A stretch of DNA of 64,000 bases from Streptomyces noursei. GTDB taxonomy: Bacteria; Actinomycetota; Actinomycetes; Streptomycetales; Streptomycetaceae. The stretch spans positions 1-64,000 of the forward strand of contig NZ_LWBU01000017.1 of the NCBI RefSeq assembly GCF_001646665.1, written 5' to 3'. Under the pieces are notes generated by a model that did not search any database, was not told the DNA's origin, and saw only the letters and a program-made list of their open reading frames with translations. Both the position numbers and the translations under genes were made by a program. The stretch's first letter is position 1; each line of letters opens with the position of its first letter. Positions 1-8,190 of the stretch are shown piece by piece.

Positions 1-373
1 CCGCGGGGGCGCCCGCCGATGCCGGGGCCGCGCGGGCCGTGGAGGCCTGCCCCGTTCGGCGAGGGCCCGCCCGGGGCGGGGGGGGCGGGGGCCGGGGGGG
101 TTCCGGCCGGGGGGGGGGGCGTTCCGCCGTCCGGCTCCGGCGGGGGGGCGGGGGGGGGTGCCGGGTCCGGGGGGGGGGGGTGCTCGGCCTCCCGCTGCGC
201 TCGTCTTCCGCCCGAGCCCCCCCCGCCTCCGGCCCCGCCACCCTCACGCGCACGTGTGCCCCGGGGCCTCGACCCGCCCGCGGAAGGGGGACGCGCAGTG
301 GGGGGTGTTCCGGGCGTAAGACGACCGAGCTTGCGAGGGAGAGCCCGGGGCACCCGCCACGGAGCGGACCCCA
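1..373. other. G-tract-rich region without a convincing gene
   Basis: No frame here has a recognisable product, and the long frame crossing it continues antisense through purU. The plus strand carries very long guanine runs: 78-85, 94-100, 109-119, 150-158 and 169-180 are uninterrupted G, so G-quadruplex formation on this strand is plausible. Homopolymers of this length are also where sequencing errors accumulate, so a damaged reading frame cannot be excluded. The 3' end of a gene outside the window may lie here. Confidence 0.4.
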
Positions 374-502
374 ACGGCAACCGGCACCGGGCGGGCGACC
401 CCGAACACGGCAACGCCCCGGGCGCGGAGCCCACGGCAACCGGCACCGGGCGGGCGACCCCGAGCACGGCAACGCCCGGGGCGCGGAGCCCACGGCAACC
501 GG
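374..502. repeat. 59-bp tandem repeat, 2.2 copies
   Basis: Each unit starts with ACGGCAACCGG. Copies begin at 374, 433 and 492, an exact 59-bp period, with only two substitutions between the two full copies and the third copy truncated after about 11 bases. The array stops 14 bases before the purU stop codon, so it lies in the purU 3' flank. Function unknown; it would be prone to copy-number change. Confidence 0.85.
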
Positions 503-516
503 CCGCGAACCGCCCC

Positions 517-1368
517 CTACGCGAAGACGACCGTGCGGCGGCCGTTGAGGAGGATGCGGCGCTCCGCGTGCCACTTCACCGCACGGGCCAGCGCCTGGCA
601 CTCGACGTCACGGCCGATCGCGACCAGCTGCTCCGGGGTGACCTCGTGGCCGACCCGCTCGACCTCCTGCTCGATGATCGGGCCCTCGTCGAGGTCGGCC
701 GTCACGTAGTGGGCCGTCGCGCCGATCAGCTTCACGCCCCGCGCGTGTGCCTGGTGGTAGGGCTTGGCGCCCTTGAAGCTGGGGAGGAACGAGTGGTGGA
801 TGTTGATGATCCGGCCGCTGAGCTGCTTGCACAGGTCGTCCGACAGGACCTGCATGTAGCGTGCGAGGACGACCAGTTCGACGTTCTCCGCGCGGACCAG
901 CTCCAGCAGCCGGGCCTCGGCCTGCGACTTGGTGTCCTTGGTGACCGGAATGTGGTGGAACGGGATGTCGTACGAGGCGACCAGTTCGGCGAAGTCGGTG
1001 TGGTTGGAGACGACCGCCACGATGTCGACCGGCAGCGCGCCGATGCGCGTGCGGAACAGCAGGTCGTTGAGGCAGTGGCCGAACTTCGACACCATCAGCA
1101 CGACGCGCATGCGCTCGTCGGCCCGGTGGATCTGCCAGTCCATCTCGAAGGAGTCCCCGACGGCCGCGAAGCTCGCGCGCAGCTTGTCCACCGTGACCGG
1201 CGCCTCGGCCGAGAAGTGGACCCGCATGAAGAACAGGCCCGTGTCCCGGTCCCCGAACTGCTGACTGTCCTCGATGTTGCAGCCGGTGATGAAGAGGTAA
1301 CTCGAAACGGCGTGCACGATGCCCTGCTTGTCCGGGCAGGAGAGCGTGAGGACGTACTGGTCGGTCAT
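517..1368 (-). CDS. purU: formyltetrahydrofolate deformylase
   Basis: PurU hydrolyses 10-formyl-tetrahydrofolate to formate and tetrahydrofolate, balancing one-carbon pools. The 283-residue product has an N-terminal ACT-type domain (about residues 5-85) and a formyltransferase-fold catalytic domain. The catalytic Asn189 and His191 sit in NIHHSFLPSF, and Asp227 in the LDEGPII loop. I chose the internal ATG at 1368 rather than a GTG six codons upstream because the product then begins MTDQYVLTLSCPDKQG, as in the family. CATCCT lies six bases before this ATG, suggesting a leaderless transcript. Full length for the family. Confidence 0.95.
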   Translation of the reverse strand: MTDQYVLTLSCPDKQGIVHAVSSYLFITGCNIEDSQQFGDRDTGLFFMRVHFSAEAPVTVDKLRASFAAVGDSFEMDWQIHRADERMRVVLMVSKFGHCLNDLLFRTRIGALPVDIVAVVSNHTDFAELVASYDIPFHHIPVTKDTKSQAEARLLELVRAENVELVVLARYMQVLSDDLCKQLSGRIINIHHSFLPSFKGAKPYHQAHARGVKLIGATAHYVTADLDEGPIIEQEVERVGHEVTPEQLVAIGRDVECQALARAVKWHAERRILLNGRRTVVFA

Positions 1369-1414
1369 CCTGGCAGGATGCCACATCCGCGGGAGGCGGC
1401 AGGACGCCGGTCCG

Positions 1415-1909
1415 TCACGCGGACCGGGTCATGATCCGCAGGACGTCCAGCGAGCGCGGCGGCGCGTCCGGGTCCTCACCGTCGTTGACGGCGAGCCGTA
1501 CGTGGGCGTCGCGGGCCGCCCGCACCGCCTCCGGCCAGCCGTGGTGCCCCATGTAGGCGGAGACGGGCGCGTCCGGGCCGACCTGGTGCATGATCCGCAG
1601 CACCCGCAGCACCGCGACGTCGACCAGCGCGGCCTCGCCCGAGTCCCGGAATATGGTGCCGACGTACTTCTCGGCGGACCAGTTGTCCAGCCAGGTGTCC
1701 TCGACCAGCCGGTACACGGCGTCGGTGACGTCCCCGTACCCCTCCTGGCCCGTCAGCCAGCACTCCTGGTGGAAGACGGGGTCGGAGAGCATGTGCAGCG
1801 CCGAGCGCACGTTGGCGCGCCAGCGCCACCACGGCATGTCTGTGAGCGGCATGCCGCCCATGGTGGAGGAGCGACGGCCGCGACGGGAAGAGTTCACGGA
1901 AGCTGACAC
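1415..1909 (-). CDS. SCO4402-family hypothetical protein
   Basis: This 164-residue soluble protein has no signal peptide or membrane segment. Its Trp-rich region near residues 25-60 (MPWWRWRANVRSALHML) and overall composition match a family named after S. coelicolor SCO4402, whose function is unknown to me. It lies directly upstream of purU on the same strand with a 46-bp gap, so co-transcription is possible. The GTG at 1909 is preceded by TACGAT six bases upstream and no ribosome-binding site, so a leaderless mRNA starting at this codon is likely. An internal ATG at residue 17 is an alternative start. Confidence 0.8.
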   Translation of the reverse strand: MSASVNSSRRGRRSSTMGGMPLTDMPWWRWRANVRSALHMLSDPVFHQECWLTGQEGYGDVTDAVYRLVEDTWLDNWSAEKYVGTIFRDSGEAALVDVAVLRVLRIMHQVGPDAPVSAYMGHHGWPEAVRAARDAHVRLAVNDGEDPDAPPRSLDVLRIMTRSA

Positions 1910-2024
1910 GTTTCGATCGTACGTTCCCCCGTGCGCCCCGGAGACCGGCCCCCGTAATTCACCTCGACGTCACCCAGCGTTGAACCGTCCTCACATCCGC
2001 GTTACCCATGGGGCGGAATTGTGC

Positions 2025-3302
2025 ATGCCCATGACCGGTAATGGCAGGCGACGACCCTTCCCCACGTTCTCCCTCCTCAGGGCCACGGCGGTATTCGGCT
2101 CGGCCTGTCTCCTGGCCGGGTGCGGGGTCCTCCCCGGAGCCACGGGGGGCTCCGGGGAACCCCTCACCGTCATGACATGGGCGCCCGACAACACCCGTGC
2201 GACCAATATGCCCGGGATGCCCGCCATGGGGCAGGCGTACGCCCGCTGGATCAACGCCCGGGGCGGCATCAACGGCCGCGAGCTGCGGGTGCTCACCTGC
2301 AACGAGGGCAACGAGCCCATGGCCGCCGCCGCGTGCGCCCGGCGCGCGGTCCAGGAGGGCGCCGTCGCCGTCGTCGGCTCGTACAGCCAGAACAGCCGCG
2401 CCTTCATGCCTCCGCTGGAGGCCGCCGGCATCCCGTACATCGGCGGCTACGGGCTGACGGACGACGAGTTCAAGAGCCCGGTCTCCTACCCCGTCAACGG
2501 CGGCCAGGCCGCGCTGCTGGCCGGCAACGGCATCCAGCTCGCGGACGCGTGCGACCGCGTCTCGCTCGTCCGGCCCGACACCCTCACCGGCGCCGACCTG
2601 CCGCAGATCCTCAACACCGGCCTCGCGCAGGCGAACCACCGGACCGCCGTGGACATCCCGGCCGCCGACGACGCCGGCGAGTACACCCAGGAGGCCCGGC
2701 TGGCCCGCGCCCGGGCCGGCGAGAAGGGCGGCTGCGTCACCGCCGCGCTCGGCGAGTACACCGCCAACTTCTTCGACTCCTTCCGCCGGCTCCCGTCCGA
2801 CGGGCGGGACGTCAAGGTCTCCTCCGTCCTCGGCAGCGTCGACCAGCCGCTGATCGACCGCACCGGCGGCGTGAACGGCCCCTTCGAGGGGGCGTACCTC
2901 ACCGGCTGGTACCCGGACGCGGGCGACCCGCGCTGGGAGCCGATGAAGCAGGTGCTGCGCGAGCACGCCTTCGCCGACAACCGGATCGACCCGGCCGACA
3001 CCGGCGTGCAGACGACCTGGATCGCCTACACCGTCCTGACGGCGGCCGTCGAATCGCTCGGTGACGAGGAGGTCACGCCGGGCCTGATCGGCCGCGCGCT
3101 CGACCGGGGGGTGCAGGTGGACACCGGCGGCCTCACCCCGCCCCTGCGCTGGCGCTACGAGGACATGCTCGGCACGCCGAGCGCCCCGAGGTCCGTCAAC
3201 CACGACGTGACGTTCCAAGTGGTGCGCAAGGGGCGGCTGGTGGCGCAGAAGGAGGGCTTCGTGGACGTCGGCCCGACCCTCCGCAAGGCAGCCGCCCACT
3301 AG
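2025..3302 (+). CDS. ABC transporter substrate-binding lipoprotein (branched-chain amino acid type)
   Basis: A 425-residue predicted lipoprotein: a basic N-terminus, hydrophobic core and lipobox LLAGC near residues 25-30 place the acylated Cys just before the mature domain. The rest looks like a Leu/Ile/Val-binding periplasmic fold (Peripla_BP_6), for example WINARGGINGRELRVL and VAVVGSYSQNSRAFMPPLE. No permease or ATPase genes lie nearby, so it is an orphan binding protein that could serve a remote transporter or act as a sensor. Starts at 2025 and 2031 are both possible; neither has a strong ribosome-binding site. Confidence 0.85.
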   Translation: MPMTGNGRRRPFPTFSLLRATAVFGSACLLAGCGVLPGATGGSGEPLTVMTWAPDNTRATNMPGMPAMGQAYARWINARGGINGRELRVLTCNEGNEPMAAAACARRAVQEGAVAVVGSYSQNSRAFMPPLEAAGIPYIGGYGLTDDEFKSPVSYPVNGGQAALLAGNGIQLADACDRVSLVRPDTLTGADLPQILNTGLAQANHRTAVDIPAADDAGEYTQEARLARARAGEKGGCVTAALGEYTANFFDSFRRLPSDGRDVKVSSVLGSVDQPLIDRTGGVNGPFEGAYLTGWYPDAGDPRWEPMKQVLREHAFADNRIDPADTGVQTTWIAYTVLTAAVESLGDEEVTPGLIGRALDRGVQVDTGGLTPPLRWRYEDMLGTPSAPRSVNHDVTFQVVRKGRLVAQKEGFVDVGPTLRKAAAH

Positions 3303-3322
3303 GCGGGAGCGGGGCCGCTACG

Positions 3323-3340
3323 TCCGGGGCGCGCCCCGGA
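3323..3340. terminator. bidirectional hairpin between convergent genes
   Basis: TCCGGGGCGCGCCCCGGA is a perfect 18-bp palindrome lying between the convergent ends at 3302 and 3344. There is no U-tract, which is usual for Streptomyces terminators. Confidence 0.6.
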
Positions 3341-3343
3341 GGA

Positions 3344-4729
3344 TCACAGCTGGGCCGGCTGGCGCGGGGTCAGACCGTAGGTGCCCGCGATGCCGTTCCA
3401 GAGCTGCGACGCCTCCTTCTTCGCGGCCGTCGCCTCGCCGCTCGCCCGGTTGCCCTCGGCGAACTCGCCCGTGCTGCGCGCCTTGCCGCCCTTGCAGCCC
3501 TTCTTGCCCTTGACCTCGACGGCCCAGGCCGCGTAGTGGTCGTCGGCCGAGGCGGACGCCTGCCACGCCTTCGTCAGCGCGGCGCTCAGCTCCGTGTGGG
3601 ACGGCAGCTTGTCGAGGGACAGGCCCTGGAGGCGGGTCACCAGGTCGCGGCGCTGGCCGGCGGCGCCGCGCAGGTCCGTGGCGGCCTGGTCGAGGCCCTG
3701 GCACTTCTTGATGTTCTCGACGGACCGGATCACCGTGTCGCGGCTGTTGTTGCTGTCGGCGAGCAGCTTGTCGAGCGCCTCCGCCTGCGTCCGGGCCGGG
3801 TCCGGGGCGGCCTGCGAGGGGTTCCCACCGCCGGGGGTCGGCGAGCTGGCGGCGGCGACGCCGGCCTTGTCGGCCCGGCCCTTCTGGTCGTCCTCGCCCC
3901 CGCTGAGCAGGGCGCCCGCGCCCAGCCCGAGGACCGCGCACCCGACGACGACGGCGGCGATCAGCGGCACCTTCGACGACCGGCGCGGCACCGGCTCCTG
4001 GTAGGCGTCCTGGTACTGCTGCGCGGCCTGAGGGGCCTGCGGCGCCTGGGGCCCGCGGTGCGGCTGCTGGGCCTGCGTGTGCGGCGGCTGGGCGGCGACC
4101 GGCGGCATGTGCTGCGTGGCGGCGGCGTCGTCGCGGAACAGGCTGTCGAACTCCGCCGGGGGCCGGCGGTCGCCCGGCGCCCCGGGACGGATCCCGAAGG
4201 GCGCGGCCGACGGCTGCGGCGGCACGGGCGGGAGGTACTGCGTGGCGTCCCCATCCTGGGCGGCGGCCGACCGGGTGCCGAGGAACTGCGTCGACTCGGC
4301 CGGGCTCTCCGCCGGTCCGGGCGCCGGCATGGGCATCGGCCCGGCGCCCGGTGCGGCGACGGGCGGGAGGTACTGGGTCGCGTCCGCGTCACCGCCGCCC
4401 GCGGGGACCTCGGGCGGCAGCGGCTGGGCCGCGGTCCCGTAGGTCTGGCCCTGCGGGTACTGCTGCTGCGGCGCCTGCGGCGGGTACGGCTGCTGGGGCT
4501 GCTGGTACGCCCCGGGCTGCTGGGGGTCGTACCCGCCCGGCTGCTGCGGCGGCACGGACTGCTGCTGCCCGTCCGGCGGGCCCCAGGGGCCGCCCCACGG
4601 CCGGCCGCCGGCCGGCTGGGAACCTGCCGCGCCCCAGGCCTCGCCGCCCTCGGCGGGCAGCACGACACCCTCGTGCGCGGGCCGCGCCGCGGGAAGGTGC
4701 GGCTCCTGGCCCTGTCCGCTCTGCGTCAC
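3344..4729 (-). CDS. Pro/Gln-rich single-pass membrane protein with TQYLPPV-type motifs
   Basis: The 461-residue product has a disordered N-terminal half rich in Pro, Gln, Ala and Gly, one membrane helix at about 253-276 preceded by basic residues (PRRSSK), and an Ala/Lys-rich extracellular C-terminal half. Four short motifs repeat in the cytoplasmic part: DATQYLPPV (116-124), ESTQFLGTR (145-153), DATQYLPPV (161-169) and AATQHMPPV (203-211). Evenly spaced Thr-Gln motifs in a disordered tail suggest docking or phosphorylation sites; that is inference. The GTG at 4729 has AGGAG seven bases upstream, which decides this start over one 26 codons earlier. No enzymatic domain seen. Confidence 0.8.
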   Translation of the reverse strand: MTQSGQGQEPHLPAARPAHEGVVLPAEGGEAWGAAGSQPAGGRPWGGPWGPPDGQQQSVPPQQPGGYDPQQPGAYQQPQQPYPPQAPQQQYPQGQTYGTAAQPLPPEVPAGGGDADATQYLPPVAAPGAGPMPMPAPGPAESPAESTQFLGTRSAAAQDGDATQYLPPVPPQPSAAPFGIRPGAPGDRRPPAEFDSLFRDDAAATQHMPPVAAQPPHTQAQQPHRGPQAPQAPQAAQQYQDAYQEPVPRRSSKVPLIAAVVVGCAVLGLGAGALLSGGEDDQKGRADKAGVAAASSPTPGGGNPSQAAPDPARTQAEALDKLLADSNNSRDTVIRSVENIKKCQGLDQAATDLRGAAGQRRDLVTRLQGLSLDKLPSHTELSAALTKAWQASASADDHYAAWAVEVKGKKGCKGGKARSTGEFAEGNRASGEATAAKKEASQLWNGIAGTYGLTPRQPAQL

Positions 4730-4870
4730 CGGGACTCCTACGTGTGAACCTGTAAACCTACGGAAGCGTCGGCTCACGCTACCGGGTGACGAGGAGCCCG
4801 CGCACACGTGTGTGGCGGCAGTAACAAGAACCTCCCTCGCGACGCTGATGAGACGGGCCGCGCACCGGAT

Positions 4871-6253
4871 TCAGGCGGCCTGGAGCTCCAGCCGGGCCCC
4901 GAACTCCCGCACGGCGGGCTCGTCCGCGTACGGCTCCAGGCGCTGCTGGAGGTCGTCCAGGTACTCCGCGCCCCTCGACGACCGCAGCGAGCCCAGCAGT
5001 TCGGCCGCGCGGGTGCCCGTGTGACAGGCGGCCTCCACCTCCCGCTGCTGGACCTGTGCCGTGGCCAGCAGAACCAGACCGATCGCCCGCCGCCGCGCCC
5101 GCGTCGCCGGGTGCCCGTCCAGCGCCTCGGTCGCCGCCCGCGCGGCGTCCTCCGGCCGGCCCAGGTCCCGGTAGCAGTGCGCCAGTTCGTCCGCCAGGTA
5201 CGCCCGGTCGAAGTGGGCGATCCACGCCGGGTCGTCGCCCGACTCCGGGTCGACGCGGTCCATCGCGGTCACCGCCCGCGCCGCCACCTCCTGGCACGTG
5301 CGCAGATCACCGAGCAGGGCGTGCCCGCGCGCCTCGGCCGCCAGGAACATCGCCTCCGCCCGCGGCGGGACGTGCCCCCGCGCCCCCTCCTGCGCCGCCC
5401 GCGCCAGCTGCGCGATCTCGCGCGGGTTGCCGAGCTGGGCCGCCAAGTGGCTCATGGACGCGGCCAGTACGTACCCGCCGTAGCCGCGGTCCCCGGCGGC
5501 CTGCGCCAGCCGCAGGGCCTGGATGTAGTACCGCTGCGCCAGGCCGGGCTGCCCCGTGTCCACCGCCATGTACCCGGCCAGCTCCGTCAGCCGGGCCACG
5601 GCGGCGAAGAGCCGGCGGCCGACGTTGTCCCGGTACGAGCCGGAGAGCAGCCCCGACACCACGCTGTTCAGGTAGTGCACCACCACGGGCCGCACGTGCC
5701 CGCTGCCGAACCGGTGGTCCAGGTCGACCAGCGCCGCCGTCATCGCCCGTACGGCCTCGACGTCCGCCATCCCGACCCGCGACCCCGCCTGCCGGGCGAC
5801 CTGCGGGTCGGCGGCCGTGATCAGCCAGTCCCTGCTGGGTTCGACCAGCGCGGAGGCGGCCACCGTCGAACCGGAGAGGAAGTCCCGCCGGCCCACGTCG
5901 CTGCGCCACAGCTCGCAGACCTGCTCGATGGCGCCGAGCACGGTCGGCGAGAACTGGAGACCCACGCCGGAGGCCAGGTTCTTGCCGTTGGCCATGCCGA
6001 TCTCGTCGATCGTGACGGTCCGCCCCAGCTTGCGGCCGAGGGCCTCGGCGATGATCCCCGGCGCCCGGCCGCGCGGTTGCTGGCCGCGCAGCCAGCGGGC
6101 GACCGAGGTCTTGTCGTACCGGAGGTCGAGTCCGCGCTCCTGCCCGACCATGTTCACCCGGCGGGCGAGCCCGGCGTTCGAGCATCCTGCTTCCTGGATG
6201 AGAGCCTGCAGCCGTTCGTTCGGCTGACGGGCGACGAGCGGCCTCGCTGCCAT
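4871..6253 (-). CDS. HTH/TPR transcriptional regulator (NsdA-like)
   Basis: This 460-residue protein has an N-terminal helix-turn-helix-like region (about 8-60; LARRVNMVGQERGLDLRYDK and SVARWLRGQQPRG) followed by repeated helical hairpins of tetratricopeptide type to the C-terminus (for example GQPGLAQRYYIQALRLAQ). This architecture matches the NsdA/SARP-associated regulators that repress differentiation or antibiotic synthesis in Streptomyces; assignment to nsdA itself is not possible here. AGGGGG precedes the ATG by about six bases. An inverted repeat 20 bp upstream of the start codon suggests autoregulation. Confidence 0.75.
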   Translation of the reverse strand: MAARPLVARQPNERLQALIQEAGCSNAGLARRVNMVGQERGLDLRYDKTSVARWLRGQQPRGRAPGIIAEALGRKLGRTVTIDEIGMANGKNLASGVGLQFSPTVLGAIEQVCELWRSDVGRRDFLSGSTVAASALVEPSRDWLITAADPQVARQAGSRVGMADVEAVRAMTAALVDLDHRFGSGHVRPVVVHYLNSVVSGLLSGSYRDNVGRRLFAAVARLTELAGYMAVDTGQPGLAQRYYIQALRLAQAAGDRGYGGYVLAASMSHLAAQLGNPREIAQLARAAQEGARGHVPPRAEAMFLAAEARGHALLGDLRTCQEVAARAVTAMDRVDPESGDDPAWIAHFDRAYLADELAHCYRDLGRPEDAARAATEALDGHPATRARRRAIGLVLLATAQVQQREVEAACHTGTRAAELLGSLRSSRGAEYLDDLQQRLEPYADEPAVREFGARLELQAA

Positions 6254-6626
6254 GACTACCCCCTGTTGCCGCGGTGATCAGTCCCGCTGATCACTGCCCG
6301 GCTGATATGCGGAGAATGCAGAAGTTGACCTGCGAATACTGACGAAACCGATGAAGAGCGCGGCTGAGCACGCTCCGTGACCGAGGTACGCGGACGGGAC
6401 CGGACCGGGCCGTCACCCCCCATGTGCCGACGTGGACCGACAGGTCGTGCGATGGCGTGAGATCGCCACATCCCCACCTCCCCGACTGTGGCTACCCGGG
6501 CTCCGCTCCCGGCGCTCACGCGCGCCCCCGTCCATGCATCCATGCGCCCCGAATGCGGAATCGATGCTCCTCGGCCTCCCTTCCCGCGCCCCGTAACCCC
6601 GGATCGGGCCGGTAGTTGAGCTGTCC
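6254..6626. other. divergent intergenic region
   Basis: The 373-bp gap between the HTH/TPR regulator and the Prim-Pol gene holds an inverted repeat at 6274-6294 and a comparatively AT-rich stretch at 6300-6355 likely to contain the minus-strand promoter. No additional gene is supported. Confidence 0.5.
6274..6294. promoter_or_regulatory. 7-7-7 inverted repeat upstream of HTH/TPR regulator
   Basis: GTGATCA, seven bases, TGATCAC: perfect arms at 6274-6280 and 6288-6294. It begins 20 bp before the regulator's start codon, in its 5' leader or promoter, which is the expected position for an autoregulatory operator. The binding protein is inferred, not shown. Confidence 0.5.
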
Positions 6627-7304
6627 GTGGAAGAGACCATCGGAGTCACGGAAGCCGCACAGATCCCCAAGCAGCGAGGCGAGCAGCTGCTGGACAGCGC
6701 CGTGCGGTACGCGGAAGAGCGGCACTGGGACGTGTTCCCCGGCACCTGGCTGGAGGCGGTCGACGGCACGGAGCGGTGCTCGTGCGGCGACACCGCCTGC
6801 CCCTCCCCGGGGGCGCACCCCGCGCGCCCGGACTGGGCGACGCAGGCCACCGGCAGCGCCGTGGTGGCGCGCCGGCTGTGGGGCAAGCAGCCCCGGGCGT
6901 CGATCCTGCTGCCCACGGGCCGCACGTTCGACGCGCTGGACGTCCCGGAGTCGGCGGGCTTCCTGGCGCTGGCGCGGATGGAGCGGATGGACCTGACGCT
7001 CGGCCCGGTCACCTGCACCCCGGACCGCCGGATGATGTTCTTCGTGCTGCCGGGTGCCGCCGCCAAGGTGCCGGACCTGGTGCGCAAGCTGGGCTGGTCG
7101 CCGACCGGCATCGACCTGGTGGCCCGGGGCGAGGGGCTGTACGTGGCGGCGCCGCCGACCCGGGTGGGCGGGCACGGCGCGGTGCAGTGGGCGCGCCGCC
7201 CCACACCGGCGAACCGCTGGCTCCCGGACGTCGAGGAGCTGATCTGCCCGCTGGCGTACGCGTGCGCCCGGGAGGCCGCCGATGCCCGGTCCCGGCAGGG
7301 CTGA
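6627..7304 (+). CDS. bifunctional DNA primase/polymerase (Prim-Pol) domain protein
   Basis: A 225-residue protein resembling the archaeo-eukaryotic Prim-Pol family (PF09250) that is common as stand-alone genes in Streptomyces. Visible hallmarks are the Cys/His segment CSCGDTACPSPGAHP near residues 50-65, a following PDWATQATG block, and RRMMFFVLPG. The acidic catalytic pair typical of active primases is not obvious, so the protein may be a degenerate, non-catalytic member. It is followed after 94 bp by an ABC exporter pair on the same strand. The GTG start at 6627 lacks a clear ribosome-binding site; the product could start later. Confidence 0.75.
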   Translation: MEETIGVTEAAQIPKQRGEQLLDSAVRYAEERHWDVFPGTWLEAVDGTERCSCGDTACPSPGAHPARPDWATQATGSAVVARRLWGKQPRASILLPTGRTFDALDVPESAGFLALARMERMDLTLGPVTCTPDRRMMFFVLPGAAAKVPDLVRKLGWSPTGIDLVARGEGLYVAAPPTRVGGHGAVQWARRPTPANRWLPDVEELICPLAYACAREAADARSRQG

Positions 7305-7398
7305 CCGTCGTTGACTGCCGGTTTCCGGCCCCTGTGCTCGTCCCGGCCCGTACGTACGCTGGCTCTCGTACGCACGGGGACCAGGGGAGGCAGTGACC

Positions 7399-8190
7399 AT
7401 GCCGGAGCAGGTGACGGAGGGTCCCGCGGCCGCGGTGCGGGTCGAGGGGTTGTGGAAGCGGTTCGGTGAGCAGGTCGCGGTCGCCGGGGTCGATCTGGTG
7501 CTGCCGGCGGGCCGGTTCGTGGGGCTGGTGGGTCCGAACGGGGCGGGCAAGACGACGACCCTGTCGATGGTGACGGGGCTGCTCCGCCCCGACGGGGGCC
7601 GGGTCGAGGTGGTGGGGCACGACGTGTGGCGCGATCCGGCCGCGGTGAAGGCGCGGATCGGGGTGCTGCCGGAGGGGCTGCGGCTGTTCGAGCGGCTGTC
7701 GGGCCGGGAACTCCTGGCGTACACGGGGCGGTTGCGGGGGCTGCCGGGGGACGAGGTCGACAAGCGGGCGGCCCAGTTGCTGGACGTGCTGGACCTGGCG
7801 GGCGCGCGGGACAAGCTGGTGGTGGACTACTCGACCGGGATGCGCAAGAAGATCGGGCTCGCCGCCGCGCTGCTGCACAATCCCGAGGTCCTCTTCCTCG
7901 ACGAGCCGTTCGAGGGGGTGGACCCGGTGTCGGCGCAGACGATCCGCGGGGTCCTGGAGCGCTACACGGGTTCGGGCGCGACGGTGGTGTTCTCCAGTCA
8001 TGTGATGGAGCTGGTGGAGTCGCTGTGCGACTGGGTCGCGGTGATGGCGGCGGGCCGGATCAGGGCGCAGGGCACGCTGGCCGACGTGCGGGGCGGGGCC
8101 GGGTCGTTGCAGGAGGCGTTCCTGGAGCTGGTGGGCGCGGTGGGCCGTGACACGGGTGAGTCGCTGGACTGGCTGGGCGGTGCCCGGTGA
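7399..8190 (+). CDS. ABC transporter ATP-binding protein
   Basis: The 263-residue cytoplasmic ATPase contains Walker A (GPNGAGKTT), a signature-like segment (DYSTGMRKKIGLAAALL), Walker B (VLFLDEPFEGVD) and the switch His (FSSHVMELVE). It would power the permease encoded immediately downstream, with which it overlaps by four bases (GTGA). I start at the ATG at 7399 because GGGGAGG lies eight bases upstream; a GTG at 7393 would be too close to it. The substrate is unknown; the family includes Na+, antibiotic and lipid exporters. Confidence 0.9.
   Translation: MPEQVTEGPAAAVRVEGLWKRFGEQVAVAGVDLVLPAGRFVGLVGPNGAGKTTTLSMVTGLLRPDGGRVEVVGHDVWRDPAAVKARIGVLPEGLRLFERLSGRELLAYTGRLRGLPGDEVDKRAAQLLDVLDLAGARDKLVVDYSTGMRKKIGLAAALLHNPEVLFLDEPFEGVDPVSAQTIRGVLERYTGSGATVVFSSHVMELVESLCDWVAVMAAGRIRAQGTLADVRGGAGSLQEAFLELVGAVGRDTGESLDWLGGAR

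Noticed and set aside
19..1434. 471-codon plus-strand frame opposite purU
   Set aside because: Mirrors purU codon bias and has no recognisable domain; typical GC-rich antisense frame.
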